From: Alphaproteobacteria bacterium
GTDB lineage: Bacteria; Pseudomonadota; Alphaproteobacteria; Rhodobacterales; Rhodobacteraceae
DNA length: 64,000 bases
Reading direction: 5' to 3'
Assembly (NCBI GenBank): GCA_030431825.1
Contig: JAUIIJ010000012.1
Span: forward strand, 39,170-103,169
The notes below the pieces were generated by a model that saw nothing but the letters and a program-made list of their open reading frames with translations, searched no databases and had not been told where the DNA came from. This document shows, piece after piece, positions 18,127 through 27,873 of the stretch. Within the stretch, counting starts at the first letter, position 1; each line of letters begins with the position of its first letter. The position numbers and the translations under genes are program-made.

Positions 18127-18756
18127 ATGCACCCCAACCCGGCATACCGCACCGCAGACGCGCAGACGAATATCGATTTTGCACGCGAACGCGGTTTTGG
18201 TGTCCTGGCGGTTGCGGCCGATGACGGTGCGCCGAACCTGTCGCATGTGCCGTTCCTTCTGTCGGATGGCGGGGAGAGTGCGGATTTGCACCTGGTGCGG
18301 TCCAACCCGATCGCGCGCGGTGCAACGCCGCGACCGGCACGGATCGCCGTTTCCGGACCGGACAGCTATATCTCGCCCGACTGGTACGGCCTCGTGGATC
18401 AGGTCCCGACATGGAATTACATTGCTGTGCATCTGACCGGAGTGTTGGAGCGGCGACCACAGGACGAGTTGCGTGACCTGCTTGATCGGGAGTCGGCGTT
18501 TTTCGAATCGCGCCTGCTGCCCAAGACACCGTGGCATGCCGACAAGATGGACGGCGACGCACTGGACCGGATGATGCGCATGATCGTTCCCTATCGTCTG
18601 CGGATCGAGGCGGTGGACGGAACCTGGAAGCTGAACCAGAACAAGCCCGATGACGCACGCCTTGGCGCGGCGGACCATGTCGAAGCCTCCGGCATCGGAG
18701 CGGAAACCGCTTCGCTCGCCGCGCTGATGCGCGCTGCGGATGGACAGGGCGGATAG
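18127..18756 (+). CDS. PaiB-family FMN-binding protein (negative transcriptional regulator family)
   Basis: 209 residues, typical of the PaiB/FMN-binding split-barrel family. Visible family landmarks: N-terminal MHPNPAYR, LSHVPFLL, a SNP-containing loop, SPDWYG and VPTWNYIAVHLTG in the first 110 residues, then LNQNKPDDAR near the C-terminus. In Bacillus, PaiB was described as a repressor of sporulation and protease genes. The fold suggests flavin or heme handling rather than classical DNA binding, so the biochemical role is uncertain. It stands between thiQ and a GST with its own ribosome binding site (GGAG). Confidence 0.85.
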   Translation: MHPNPAYRTADAQTNIDFARERGFGVLAVAADDGAPNLSHVPFLLSDGGESADLHLVRSNPIARGATPRPARIAVSGPDSYISPDWYGLVDQVPTWNYIAVHLTGVLERRPQDELRDLLDRESAFFESRLLPKTPWHADKMDGDALDRMMRMIVPYRLRIEAVDGTWKLNQNKPDDARLGAADHVEASGIGAETASLAALMRAADGQGG

Positions 18757-18792
18757 GTGCGGTAGTCTGGTGCAAACAACACGGGACCCATC

Positions 18793-19410
18793 ATGATGAA
18801 GCTCTATCACTCTCCCGCCTCGCCATATGTCCGCAAGGTTTGTGTGCTGCTGCATGAACTGAACCGGACCGATGCGGTCGAACTGAAAACGGTCACGACA
18901 ACGGTGATGGCCTCGGACGACGCGCTCAAGACGGCCAATCCGCTCGCAAGGCTGCCCTCGCTGGAACGACCCGAGGGCACCACGCTCTATGACAGCCGGG
19001 TGATCACCGCATACCTGAACGATCTGTACGGCGGCGGCCTGTATCCGCAGGGCAGCGCGCGATGGGATACCCTGACACTTGAGGCGACCGGCGACGGGAT
19101 GATGGATTCGGCGGTTTCGATGACCTACGAATTGCGGCTGCGACCGCAAGAGCGGCAATCGACCGACTGGCTCGAGGCACAATGGAGCAAGATCACCCGA
19201 GCGCTCGCGGCCCTGAACGCGCGCTGGATGAGCCATCTGTCGGGGCCGGTCACGATGGGGCACGTCTCCGTCGGCTGCGCGCTTGGGTATCTCGATTTCA
19301 GGCATGGCCCGCGCAACTGGCGGCATGGCAACGACGCACTGGCCGCGTGGTTCGACGAGTTCGAATCGCGGGCATCGATGCAGGCAACCCGCCCGCCTGC
19401 CGACGCATGA
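18793..19410 (+). CDS. Glutathione S-transferase family protein
   Basis: 205 residues in two parts: a thioredoxin-like N-terminal domain (residues 1-80; MMKLYHSPASPYVRKV with the Ser-Pro active-site region, NPLARLPSL cis-Pro loop, and YDSRVI for glutathione binding), then an all-helical domain to the end. Closest in layout to small bacterial beta/zeta-like GSTs. The substrate is unknown. Start may be either of two adjacent ATG codons (18793 or 18796). It lies upstream of petA on the same strand, but a 207-bp gap separates them, so petABC probably has its own promoter. Confidence 0.85.
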   Translation: MMKLYHSPASPYVRKVCVLLHELNRTDAVELKTVTTTVMASDDALKTANPLARLPSLERPEGTTLYDSRVITAYLNDLYGGGLYPQGSARWDTLTLEATGDGMMDSAVSMTYELRLRPQERQSTDWLEAQWSKITRALAALNARWMSHLSGPVTMGHVSVGCALGYLDFRHGPRNWRHGNDALAAWFDEFESRASMQATRPPADA

Positions 19411-19617
19411 TACCGGTTCAGGAGCTGAAACGGCCCGATCCGGGGCGCGCCCAACCGACGCAGTTGCGACACAGCAGCCCGATTGCGGCATCCTGCGCGC
19501 CTATGACCGCTGGACGAAGCAGGACCACAACGATAATACGCCCGTGAGAAGCTGCATGAAAATGCGGCCCTTATGCATATTTGCCCGGACCCGGGCGCAG
19601 GAATTGGAGTAAACCTC

Positions 19618-20202
19618 GTGTCCCACGCAGAAGACCACGAAGGCACCCGGAGAGATTTCCTCTACTATGCCACTGCTGGCGCCGGAGCCGTAACCGCAGG
19701 GGCCGCCGTCTGGCCGCTGATCAACCAGATGAACCCGTCCGCCGATGTTCAGGCGCTGTCGTCGATCCGCGTCGACGTGGCCGATGTCGAAGTCGGCACC
19801 CAGATCAGTGTCAAGTTCCTCGGCAAACCGGTCTTTATCCGCCGTCGCACGCAGGAAGAGATCGACGAGGCCAATGCCGTCGACGTATCGGACCTGCCCG
19901 ATCCGTTTGCACGCAACGCGAACATTTCAGACACATCACCGGCAACCGACACGAACCGGGGCCTGCTGCCTCCCGGTGCCGAGGCAGGGTCGGACAGCGA
20001 ATGGCTGGTCATGATGGGCGTCTGCACCCACCTGGGATGCGTTCCGCTGGGCGATGGGGCCGGTGATTTCGACGGCTGGTTCTGCCCGTGCCACGGATCG
20101 CACTATGATACGGCCGGACGTATCCGCAAGGGACCCGCGCCCGAGAACCTGCCGGTTCCGGTGGCCGAGTTCGTCGACGACACAACGATCCAACTGGGAT
20201 AA
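19618..20202 (+). CDS. petA: Ubiquinol-cytochrome c reductase iron-sulfur (Rieske) subunit
   Basis: 194 residues from a GTG at 19618, chosen because GGAG stands nine bases upstream and the protein then begins [15 protein letters not shown], a typical Rieske leader with twin arginines. One membrane anchor (about 17-38) is followed by the soluble domain carrying the 2Fe-2S ligands CTHLGC (about 133-138) and CPCHGSHYD (about 153-161). The subunit shuttles electrons from ubiquinol to cytochrome c1 in the bc1 complex. First of the petABC operon; petB begins 11 bases later. Confidence 0.96.
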   Translation: MSHAEDHEGTRRDFLYYATAGAGAVTAGAAVWPLINQMNPSADVQALSSIRVDVADVEVGTQISVKFLGKPVFIRRRTQEEIDEANAVDVSDLPDPFARNANISDTSPATDTNRGLLPPGAEAGSDSEWLVMMGVCTHLGCVPLGDGAGDFDGWFCPCHGSHYDTAGRIRKGPAPENLPVPVAEFVDDTTIQLG

Positions 20203-20213
20203 GGGAGCACATC

Positions 20214-21560
20214 ATGTCCGGTATTCCGCACGATCATTACGAGCCCAAGACCCGCGGCGAAAAGTGGCTGCACAGCCGCCTGCCCATCGTCGGCTTGTTG
20301 TATGACACCATCATGATCCCCACGCCCAAGAACCTGAACTGGATGTGGATCTGGGGTATCATCCTGACTTTCTGCCTGGCGCTGCAAATCGTCACCGGGA
20401 TCGTCCTGGTGATGCATTACACGCCGCATGTCGATATGGCCTTTGCCAGCGTCGAGCACATCATGCGCAACGTCAATGGCGGCTACATGCTGCGCTACCT
20501 GCACATGAACGGCGCGTCGCTGTTCTTTATCGCGGTCTACGCGCATATTTTCCGTGGCCTGTACTATGGCAGCTACAAGGCGCCGCGCGAAATCACCTGG
20601 ATCATCGGCATGCTGATCTTCCTGGCGATGATGGGCACCGGCTTCATGGGCTATGTTCTGCCCTGGGGTCAGATGTCGTTCTGGGGTGCGACGGTGATCA
20701 CCGGCCTGTTCGGTGCGATCCCGTTCATCGGTGACAGCATCCAGACCTGGCTGCTCGGCGGGCCCGCGGTCGACAATGCCACGCTGAACCGCTTCTTCAG
20801 CCTGCACTATCTGCTGCCCTTCGTGATCGTCGGGCTGGTTGCGGTGCATATCTGGGCTTTCCACACCACCGGCAACAACAACCCCACCGGGGTCGAGGTG
20901 CGTCGGGGCTCGAAAGCCGAGGCCGAGAAAGACACCGTTCCGTTCTGGCCCTATTTCGTGATCAAGGACCTGTTTGCCCTCGCGGTGATCCTGGTGGTCT
21001 TCTGGGCGATCGTCGGGTTCATGCCGAACTATCTCGGGCACCCGGACAACTATATCGAAGCCAACCCGCTGGTGACGCCTGCGCATATCGTTCCGGAATG
21101 GTACTTCCTGCCCTTCTACGCGATCCTGCGTGCCTTCACCTCCGAGGTCTGGGTCGTTCAGATCGCCTCGTTCATCACCGGCGGCATCATCGACGCCAAG
21201 TTCTTCGGCGTGCTGGCGATGTTCGGTGCCATCGCGGTCATGGCGATCGTACCGTGGCTTGATACCTCCTCGGTCCGGTCGGGCCGCTATCGTCCGATGT
21301 TCAAATGGTGGTTCTGGCTGCTGGTCATCGACTTCTTCGCGCTGATGTGGCTTGGTGCCATGCCCGCCGAAGAACCCTATGCGACCTTCTCGCTGATCGC
21401 CTCGGCCTACTGGTTCGCCTATTTCCTTGTGATCTTGCCGATCATGGGCGTGATCGAGAAACCCGACCCGCAACCGGCGACCATCGAAGAGGATTTCGAG
21501 GCGCATTATGGCAAGACAGCTGATGCCGGCAACGATGCCGCAACGGCCCCAGCCGAGTAA
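20214..21560 (+). CDS. petB: Ubiquinol-cytochrome c reductase cytochrome b subunit
   Basis: 448 residues, an eight-helix membrane protein. Pairs of heme-ligand histidines lie in helices B and D ([14 protein letters not shown] near 90; YAHIFRG near 106; [19 protein letters not shown] near 198-216). The quinol-site PEWY motif is intact ([17 protein letters not shown], about 292). It binds two b hemes and carries the Qo and Qi sites. GGGAGCACATC gives a good ribosome binding site. The longer C-terminal tail ([16 protein letters not shown]) is typical of alphaproteobacterial cytochrome b. Confidence 0.97.
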   Translation: MSGIPHDHYEPKTRGEKWLHSRLPIVGLLYDTIMIPTPKNLNWMWIWGIILTFCLALQIVTGIVLVMHYTPHVDMAFASVEHIMRNVNGGYMLRYLHMNGASLFFIAVYAHIFRGLYYGSYKAPREITWIIGMLIFLAMMGTGFMGYVLPWGQMSFWGATVITGLFGAIPFIGDSIQTWLLGGPAVDNATLNRFFSLHYLLPFVIVGLVAVHIWAFHTTGNNNPTGVEVRRGSKAEAEKDTVPFWPYFVIKDLFALAVILVVFWAIVGFMPNYLGHPDNYIEANPLVTPAHIVPEWYFLPFYAILRAFTSEVWVVQIASFITGGIIDAKFFGVLAMFGAIAVMAIVPWLDTSSVRSGRYRPMFKWWFWLLVIDFFALMWLGAMPAEEPYATFSLIASAYWFAYFLVILPIMGVIEKPDPQPATIEEDFEAHYGKTADAGNDAATAPAE

Positions 21561-21577
21561 GAAGAGGACCGGGACAG

Positions 21578-22366
21578 ATGATCAAACAACTCGCACTCAG
21601 TGCCGCCCTCGCCCTCGCGCCTGTCGCCAGCTTTGCGGCCGGCGACGAAGAGCAGCATATCGAGGACTTTGCGTTCTCGTTCGAAGGCCCCTTCGGCACC
21701 TATGACCAGCAGCAGCTGCAGCGCGGCCTGCAGATCTATACCGAGGTCTGCGCCGCCTGCCACGGCATGCGCTATGTGCCGTTGCGCACGCTTGCGGATA
21801 AGGACGGCGTTGGCCTCTCCGACGTCGCCGTGCGTGCCTATGCCGCGTTGAACTTCGAAGTGTTCGATCCGGAGCTGGACGATTTTCGTCCGGCCAAGCC
21901 GACCGACCACTTCCCGGCAAACGACGCGGTCGGCGCGCCCGACCTCAGCCTGATGGCCAAGGCACGCGCCGGCTTCCACGGCCCCTATGGCCTGGGCCTG
22001 AACCAGCTCTTCAAGGGCATGGGCGGCGCGGAATACATCGCCTCCCTGCTGAACGGTTATACCGGCGAAGAAAAGGAAGAGGCCGGCACGATCCTGTACG
22101 AAAACACCGCGTTCGCCGGCGGCTGGATTTCGATGGCGCCGCCGCTTTCGGATGATCTGGTCGAATTTGCCGACGGTCGCGCCAGCACCGTGCGCAACAT
22201 GTCCGAGGATGTGTCCGCCTTCCTGATGTGGGCCGCCGAGCCCAAGATGATGGCGCGCAAGCAGGCCGGTTTTGTCGGCGTGCTTTTCCTGACCTTGCTG
22301 TCGGTTCTGCTCTACCTGACGAACAAGCGTATCTGGGCACCGATCAAAGGCAAGAAAACCGCCTGA
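21578..22366 (+). CDS. petC: Cytochrome c1
   Basis: 262 residues. A signal peptide (residues 1-20, ending SFAAG) directs export. The covalent heme site is CAACHGM (about 51-57), with the axial methionine likely in the segment near 185 ([11 protein letters not shown]). A C-terminal helix ([18 protein letters not shown], about 231-248) anchors the protein in the membrane. It receives electrons from the Rieske protein and passes them to a c-type cytochrome. It is the last gene of petABC; a rho-independent terminator follows 25 bases after the stop. Confidence 0.97.
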   Translation: MIKQLALSAALALAPVASFAAGDEEQHIEDFAFSFEGPFGTYDQQQLQRGLQIYTEVCAACHGMRYVPLRTLADKDGVGLSDVAVRAYAALNFEVFDPELDDFRPAKPTDHFPANDAVGAPDLSLMAKARAGFHGPYGLGLNQLFKGMGGAEYIASLLNGYTGEEKEEAGTILYENTAFAGGWISMAPPLSDDLVEFADGRASTVRNMSEDVSAFLMWAAEPKMMARKQAGFVGVLFLTLLSVLLYLTNKRIWAPIKGKKTA

Positions 22367-22391
22367 TCCGGATCACGCCCCCCGCAACATC

Positions 22392-22423
22392 AACTCCCGC
22401 ATCCCGGTGCGGGAGTTTTTTTA
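22392..22423 (+). terminator. Rho-independent terminator after petABC
   Basis: AACTCCCGCA (22392-22401) pairs with TGCGGGAGTT (22408-22417) around a six-base loop, and T7 follows directly. It is the clearest intrinsic terminator in the window and separates petABC from tpiA. Confidence 0.93.
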
Positions 22424-22559
22424 TGCCATGCGCGCCCGGCGACACCTTTCTGGCACGACTATGCGAACGCCTTCGGATGTGTGGTTCGTGGACCATCCCG
22501 GCCTTGCAGATGTCAGGCTTGCGGGTATCATCCACACCTGCCGAAAATAAGGAACCACC

Positions 22560-23306
22560 ATGCCCAAGAAACTCGCTGCCGGAAACTGGAAGATGAACGG
22601 GACACGCGCCGCCGAAACCGAGGTCGCCACGTTGTGCGGCGCGCTCGGACAGGTCGCGTGCGATGTGCTGCTTTGTCCACCGGCAACCCTGATTGCGCCA
22701 ATGGCGTCCTGGGCTACGGGGTCGGGCCTGCTTGTGGGCGGGCAGGATTGCCATTTCAACGAGTCCGGAGCACATACCGGTGACATTTCCGCGCCGATGC
22801 TGTCGGATGCCGGCGCCAGCCATGTCATTCTCGGCCATTCGGAGCGACGCGCCGATCATGGTGAAACCAACGAGCAGGTCAAGGCCAAGACCGGGGCGGC
22901 ACAGGCCGCCGGGCTGGTCGCCGTGGTCTGCGTCGGCGAGACCGAGGCCGAACGCGACGCCGGGCGCGCGCTGGACATCGTTGGTGAGCAGATCGCCGGT
23001 TCTCTGCCCGATGGCGCAACCGGCACCAACACGGTGATCGCCTATGAACCGGTCTGGGCAATCGGCACCGGGCGAACGCCAACGCTCGAACAGATCGGTG
23101 AAATGCACGATTTCATGCGCGAGACGCTGACCCGCCAAATTGGCACCGGAGCGCGCGCGCTGCGCCTGCTGTATGGCGGGTCGGTCAAGCCCGGCAATGC
23201 GCCGGAGATATTCGCGGTTCCGAATGTGGATGGCGCGCTGGTCGGTGGCGCATCGCTCAGGGCATCGGATTTCCTGGCGATCATCCGCGCGCTGGACGCG
23301 GCCTGA
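22560..23306 (+). CDS. tpiA: Triosephosphate isomerase
   Basis: 248 residues, (beta/alpha)8 barrel. It interconverts dihydroxyacetone phosphate and glyceraldehyde 3-phosphate. Active-site residues are all visible: AGNWKMNG (Asn and Lys near 8-14), GHSERR (catalytic His, about 95), [11 protein letters not shown] (catalytic Glu and loop 6, about 161-171), and the phosphate-gripping [20 protein letters not shown] precedes the ATG. tal follows after 183 bases on the same strand, making a small central-carbon pair. Confidence 0.96.
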   Translation: MPKKLAAGNWKMNGTRAAETEVATLCGALGQVACDVLLCPPATLIAPMASWATGSGLLVGGQDCHFNESGAHTGDISAPMLSDAGASHVILGHSERRADHGETNEQVKAKTGAAQAAGLVAVVCVGETEAERDAGRALDIVGEQIAGSLPDGATGTNTVIAYEPVWAIGTGRTPTLEQIGEMHDFMRETLTRQIGTGARALRLLYGGSVKPGNAPEIFAVPNVDGALVGGASLRASDFLAIIRALDAA

Positions 23307-23489
23307 TTTCCACGCATCCGACAGGCATCAACGCGGTGGCCAAATTTGCCGGAACCCGGTATGTCGGCTGCAAATCCGGCTTTGCCACAGCACCGGCATC
23401 GCATGGTTCGAACCTGTGGCTGGCAAGCGCGCCGGCTCGAACCAACGGCATCGTCAACCGCACCCGCCCCGGGCACAGGAGTACGCAAA

Positions 23490-24434
23490 ATGACAACCAT
23501 TCTTGATCAACTCAGGGCCATGACCGTCGTGGTCGCCGACACCGGCGACGTCGAGGCGGTCAAGGCTCATGCACCGGTTGATTGCACGACCAACCCTTCG
23601 CTGGTTCTCGGCGCGCTGGAGGACCCGGCCTCCGAGGAACTGGTCGCCCGCGAAATCGAGGCAGGGCAGAAAGCCGGGCTCAGCGCCGCAGCGGTGTGCG
23701 ACGCGCTGACCGTTGCCATCGGAACCGAACTGGCCGCCCTCGTCCCCGGTCGCGTCTCGACCGAGGTCGATGCCTGCCTGTCCTTCGACACCGATGCGTC
23801 CGTGAGCCGCGCCCGCAACATTATTGCCGATTATGACGCACGCGGCGTGAAAAAGGATCGCATCCTGATCAAACTCGCGTCCACATGGGAGGGCATCCGC
23901 GCCGCGGAAGTGCTCCAGGGCGAAGGCATCGATTGCAACCTGACACTGCTTTTCAGCCTCGCGCAGGCCGTGGCCTGCGCCGACGCGGGTGCGTTCCTGA
24001 TCTCTCCCTTCGTGGGCCGGATCACCGACTGGTACAAAAAGGCAGAGAATGTCGAAACCTATGCGCCAGACGAGGATCCGGGCGTGAAATCGGTGCGACG
24101 GATCTATTCCTATTACAAGGCCAACGGTATCGACACGGTGGTGATGGGCGCCTCGTTCCGCAGCACGGAGCAGATCAAGGCACTGGCCGGTTGCGACCGC
24201 CTGACCATCGCGCCCAAGTTGCTGGATCAGCTTGACAGCGAAACGGGAACCTTGCCACGGGTCCTGTCACCGGACACCGCGGGCGAAGTCGACAAGATCG
24301 CGATGGACGAAAAGACCTTCCGTTGGGATATGAACAGCGACGCGATGGCGACCGAAAAGCTCGCCGAGGGGATTCGCAATTTCGATGCGGATCACAAGAA
24401 GCTGATCGCCCTCATCGCCGATCGCATGGCCTGA
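23490..24434 (+). CDS. tal: Transaldolase
   Basis: 314 residues from ATG 23490, which has CAGGAG nine bases upstream; the frame is open further upstream but lacks such a site. TalA/TalB subfamily by length. The Schiff-base lysine lies in [13 protein letters not shown] (about 127-139), and DCTTNPSLV (about 31-39) and [10 protein letters not shown] are the other family blocks. It transfers a dihydroxyacetone unit between sedoheptulose 7-phosphate and glyceraldehyde 3-phosphate in the pentose phosphate pathway, using the product of the adjacent tpiA. Confidence 0.95.
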   Translation: MTTILDQLRAMTVVVADTGDVEAVKAHAPVDCTTNPSLVLGALEDPASEELVAREIEAGQKAGLSAAAVCDALTVAIGTELAALVPGRVSTEVDACLSFDTDASVSRARNIIADYDARGVKKDRILIKLASTWEGIRAAEVLQGEGIDCNLTLLFSLAQAVACADAGAFLISPFVGRITDWYKKAENVETYAPDEDPGVKSVRRIYSYYKANGIDTVVMGASFRSTEQIKALAGCDRLTIAPKLLDQLDSETGTLPRVLSPDTAGEVDKIAMDEKTFRWDMNSDAMATEKLAEGIRNFDADHKKLIALIADRMA

Positions 24435-24448
24435 AAACCGTTCGCCGG

Positions 24449-25438
24449 TCAGCCGGTGCCAAGCAGAATGGCGCCGGCCCGGTTTCCCGCCTCGACCGCT
24501 TCATGCGCCGCCGCGCAGTCCGCGAGCGGATAGACACGCTCGACCGGACAGCGCAGCGCCCCCTCGACCAACGCGCGATCGAGCCGGTCGATTGTCGATT
24601 TGCGCTCCTCCTCTCCAAGCAGGTAGATCAACGCAATCTCGATGGTCACCGCCTTGAAGAGCAGCGGATAAAAGGGCAGCGCGGGCTCCATTTCGAGCGC
24701 GGAGCCATAGGCGCAGATCGTGCCGTTCTCGGCGATCACCTCGGTATCCGCAGCGATGTTGCGGCCGAATTCCACCTCGACGATACGATCTATGGGCCGG
24801 CCGGAATTTGCCGCGAGGATCCGCCCTCCAAGATCCGGTTCCGCGTAATCGACCACGGCGTCTGCCCCGGCTTCGCGCGCGCGCTCGGCACCGCGTCCGC
24901 GTGCGGTGGCGATAACATGCGCGCCGCCCCATTTCGCCAGTTGCACCGCCAGCAGTCCGACCGTACCGGCGCCGCCCTGTATCAACAGGGTCTTGCCCGC
25001 GACCTCACCGCCGCTGAAGACGGTAAAGGCCGCAGTCAGTCCGGGAATACCCATCACGGCCCCGGTTTCGAAATCGACACTGTCCGGCAGTGTCACGGCC
25101 TGTGATTGCGGCAGGGTGATCCGGCAGGCCGCCGTGCCAAAGGCCCGCCGCCATTGCCCGTTCCATATCCAGACGCGCTCACCGATCCGTGCCGCGTCCA
25201 CGCCCTCGCCCACCGCGCTGATCACGCCGGCCCCGTCGCTGTGTGGTATTACCATCGGAAAAGGCGGTCTGGTCACGCCGGGTCGTGAGCCGGCGCGCGC
25301 CTTGACGTCGGACGGGTTGACCCCGGAAAACAGAAGATCGACGGTCACCTCGCCTGCCTCGGGACGTGGCGTTTCGATTTCTTCCAGCCGGAGCACGTCG
25401 CGCGCCCCGCCGAACCGATCATAAACAATGGCCTTCAA
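24449..25438 (-). CDS. Zinc-independent MDR oxidoreductase, NADPH:quinone reductase-like
   Basis: 329 residues of the medium-chain dehydrogenase/reductase superfamily. GroES-like N-terminal half (VDLLFSGVNPSDVKARAG, about 34-51), then a Rossmann domain with QGGAGTVGLLAVQLAK (about 154-169) for NADPH. The zinc-site cysteines and the structural CxxCxxC lobe of alcohol dehydrogenases are absent, so this belongs with quinone oxidoreductases (QorA-like). The likely activity is one- or two-electron reduction of quinones or enones; substrate unknown. It converges on tal. Confidence 0.85.
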   Translation of the reverse strand: MKAIVYDRFGGARDVLRLEEIETPRPEAGEVTVDLLFSGVNPSDVKARAGSRPGVTRPPFPMVIPHSDGAGVISAVGEGVDAARIGERVWIWNGQWRRAFGTAACRITLPQSQAVTLPDSVDFETGAVMGIPGLTAAFTVFSGGEVAGKTLLIQGGAGTVGLLAVQLAKWGGAHVIATARGRGAERAREAGADAVVDYAEPDLGGRILAANSGRPIDRIVEVEFGRNIAADTEVIAENGTICAYGSALEMEPALPFYPLLFKAVTIEIALIYLLGEEERKSTIDRLDRALVEGALRCPVERVYPLADCAAAHEAVEAGNRAGAILLGTG

Positions 25439-25646
25439 GTCCCGATCCTTTCAGCGTCTTTCACAGGGAATAACAGGGGCCACCATAGCGGCCCGAACCC
25501 GCGCGTCGAGCGGGGATTACAGGGCCGGACACGCGCCTTGATGCGTAGCGCGACGAACCACACGCACCCGACGCTGCCCGAGATCGGGGAGCTTGCACCT
25601 GTCAGGTGACGCGGGATGATTCCGGTTGACCGCGGAACGCCCCGGC

Positions 25647-26150
25647 TCAGTCGCGGATTTCGTCGGGGGCCACGCCCCACAGGTCTTCTTTCGCGGCCCA
25701 GCCACGGTAGCCGCCCGCGCTGATCTGGCACCAGTCGGGTTCGCACGCACCCAACCGGGCCACGACACCCAGTTCGAAAGCCGCCTTGATCGGAGAACTC
25801 GGATCAGGCCGCGCATGTATCGCGAGCATGTCTTTCTCTACCAGCACCGTGCGCACGCCGGACAGCAACGCATAATGCACCCATCCACCGGCACCATCGC
25901 GGTCCTGGACCCGGCGCCAGTGGCCATGTTCCGCAGTGATCTGAACCGGCATGTCGCGACGCTTGAAAACCCAATCGATCCGATGGGTCAGCGAAGGCCC
26001 GCGCCGCACGTTGCCCTCGTTCGCCTTCATCGAAACATAACGTGGAAGCGGCAGGTTGGTAACCGGCCCGCGTTCGGGCGCCCCCAGGGACGCGGTCGCA
26101 CCGCTGGTCATCACCAACGCCAGACACACCGCCCCGCAAAGACGTCGCAT
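25647..26150 (-). CDS. Exported protein with two bacterial SH3-like domains
   Basis: 167 residues from ATG 26150 (AGGATTCG before it). Residues 1-23 form a Sec signal (CGAVCLALVMTSGATA). Two SH3_3-type modules follow: about 38-102, with NVRRGPSLTHRI and a WVHYALL end, and about 107-163, with HARPDPSSP and a GGYRGWAAKEDLWGV end. Periplasmic SH3-like domains often bind cell-wall peptides, but no catalytic domain is attached here. A 208-bp gap downstream toward the MDR gene holds nothing recognisable. Divergent from the dehydrogenase at 26293 across 142 bases. Confidence 0.8.
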   Translation of the reverse strand: MRRLCGAVCLALVMTSGATASLGAPERGPVTNLPLPRYVSMKANEGNVRRGPSLTHRIDWVFKRRDMPVQITAEHGHWRRVQDRDGAGGWVHYALLSGVRTVLVEKDMLAIHARPDPSSPIKAAFELGVVARLGACEPDWCQISAGGYRGWAAKEDLWGVAPDEIRD

Positions 26151-26292
26151 CGAATCCTGAATTTTCACTTTCCGTCTGCCTGCTCTCAAGAAAACTGCCG
26201 AGTGTTTTTCGCGTGGGGTTCTTGTGCCCCGATGCTTACTGCGCCACCATGACACGGCGCGAAGCGATTTGAAAAGCGGCGGGAGAGACAGA

Positions 26293-27279
26293 GTGCCAAG
26301 AGAACGTCTGAGTGTTGTTGTTACGCGACGGTTGCCGGAACAGGTCGAAACCCGGCTCAGCGAATTGTTCCACGTCAAGCTGCGTGACGACGATACCCCC
26401 ATGTCCCGTTCCGAACTGGCCGAGGCAATGCGCGATGCGGATGTTCTCGTCCCGACCGTCACCGACGACATCAATGCGCGGCTGATCGGACAGGCGGGCG
26501 GGCGCCTGAAGCTGATCGCCAATTACGGCGCGGGCGTCGATCACATTGACGTTGCAACGGCGCGGCAGCGCGGCATCCTGGTCAGCAACACGCCCGGCGT
26601 CCTGACCGATGACACTGCCGACATGACCATGTCGCTGCTGCTCGCCGTGACGCGCCGCATACCCGAGGGTCTGGCCATCATGCAAAAGGGGGAATGGCAG
26701 GGCTGGGCGCCCACTGCGCTGCTTGGCGGTCGGGTTGGCGGGCGACGCCTTGGCATTCTCGGCATGGGCCGCATCGGACAGGCGGTCGCGCGCCGCGCCG
26801 CGGCCTTCGGGATGCAGGTGCATTACCACAACCGCAAACGTCTGCGCCCCGAGATCGAGGAACGATACGAGGCGACCTATTGGGAGAGCCTGGATCAGAT
26901 GGTCGCACGGATGGATGTGATTTCGGTCAATTGTCCATCCACGCCCAGCACCTTCCACCTGATGAACGCGCGCCGGCTCAAGCTGATGAAACCCAATGCG
27001 GTGATCGTCAACACCAGCCGGGGCGAGGTGATCGACGAAAACGCGCTGGCGCGGATGCTTGCCGCCGGTGAACTGGCCGGGGCCGGGCTTGACGTCTACG
27101 AACACGGCACCGATGTGAACCCCACGCTTCGCGACCTTCCCAATGTCGTGCTCCTTCCGCATATGGGCTCGGCCACGCTTGAGGGGCGGATCGAGATGGG
27201 CGAGAAGGTCATCATCAACATCAAGACCTTCGAAGACGGTCACCGCCCGCCCGATCAGGTCGTTCCTTCCATGCTCTGA
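26293..27279 (+). CDS. D-isomer specific 2-hydroxyacid dehydrogenase (D-glycerate/glyoxylate reductase type)
   Basis: 328 residues from GTG 26293, selected because GGGAGAG lies just upstream and the protein then starts with the family-like RERLSVVVTRRLP. The Rossmann motif is GILGMGRIGQAVARR (about 153-167). Catalytic residues appear as NTSRGEVID (Arg, about 241), a Glu in the ELAGAGLDVYE segment, and LLPHMGSAT (catalytic His, about 293). It probably reduces glyoxylate/hydroxypyruvate or oxidises D-glycerate with NAD(P)H. thpR begins four bases after the stop, giving a likely two-gene unit. Confidence 0.9.
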   Translation: MPRERLSVVVTRRLPEQVETRLSELFHVKLRDDDTPMSRSELAEAMRDADVLVPTVTDDINARLIGQAGGRLKLIANYGAGVDHIDVATARQRGILVSNTPGVLTDDTADMTMSLLLAVTRRIPEGLAIMQKGEWQGWAPTALLGGRVGGRRLGILGMGRIGQAVARRAAAFGMQVHYHNRKRLRPEIEERYEATYWESLDQMVARMDVISVNCPSTPSTFHLMNARRLKLMKPNAVIVNTSRGEVIDENALARMLAAGELAGAGLDVYEHGTDVNPTLRDLPNVVLLPHMGSATLEGRIEMGEKVIINIKTFEDGHRPPDQVVPSML

Positions 27280-27282
27280 GCC

Positions 27283-27819
27283 GTGCGGTGCTTTGTCGCC
27301 ATTGCCATTCCGGACCACCTTCGCGACGCGCTTGTCTCGGTGCAGTCGCGTCTGCCGCTGGGTCGACCGGTGGCGCGCGAGAATCTGCACCTGACGCTGG
27401 CCTTTCTCGATGAGCAGCCCGAGGACAGGCTCGAAGAATTGCATGTCGAACTGGACCGAATACGCGCTGCCGCGTTCACCCTGTCGCTCTCTGGCCTCGG
27501 TTGCTTTGGTGGCGACAAGCCCCGGTTGATCTTTGCGGATGCCTCGCCCAGCCCGGAACTCGAAGACCTGCACCGCAAGGTTCTGGGCGCTGCCCGCCGC
27601 GCCGGTATCACCATCGCCCGCCGACGGTTTCATCCGCATGTCACCCTCGCCCGCATGCGCCCCGGTACCGGTGACGCGGCCCGGATCGCTGCGGCGATCT
27701 CCGGGCTGGGCGATCGGCCTTTCCCCGTCATGCACGTGAGGTCCATGTCGCTGTTCCGCTCCGACCTGCGCCCGGACGGGCCGATCTATGACGAACTCGC
27801 GGATTATGACCTGATCTAA
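27283..27819 (+). CDS. thpR: RNA 2',3'-cyclic phosphodiesterase (LigT/2H family)
   Basis: 178 residues starting at GTG 27283. Both catalytic HxT motifs of the 2H phosphoesterases are present: HLTLAF (about 37-42) and HVTLAR (about 122-127). The protein hydrolyses 2',3'-cyclic ends of RNA to 2'-phosphates and can ligate tRNA half-molecules in vitro in related species. It follows the 2-hydroxyacid dehydrogenase by three bases; the functional link is not obvious. Confidence 0.93.
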   Translation: MRCFVAIAIPDHLRDALVSVQSRLPLGRPVARENLHLTLAFLDEQPEDRLEELHVELDRIRAAAFTLSLSGLGCFGGDKPRLIFADASPSPELEDLHRKVLGAARRAGITIARRRFHPHVTLARMRPGTGDAARIAAAISGLGDRPFPVMHVRSMSLFRSDLRPDGPIYDELADYDLI

Positions 27820-27873
27820 GGGGTTTTGCGATCAGGGGTTGTGCGCGTAAGGTTGATGTCGGGAGGAACCGCT

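Noticed and set aside
17233..19491. 752-codon open frame antisense to thiQ, the PaiB-like gene and the GST
   Set aside because: It crosses three recognised genes and has no domain or ribosome binding site.
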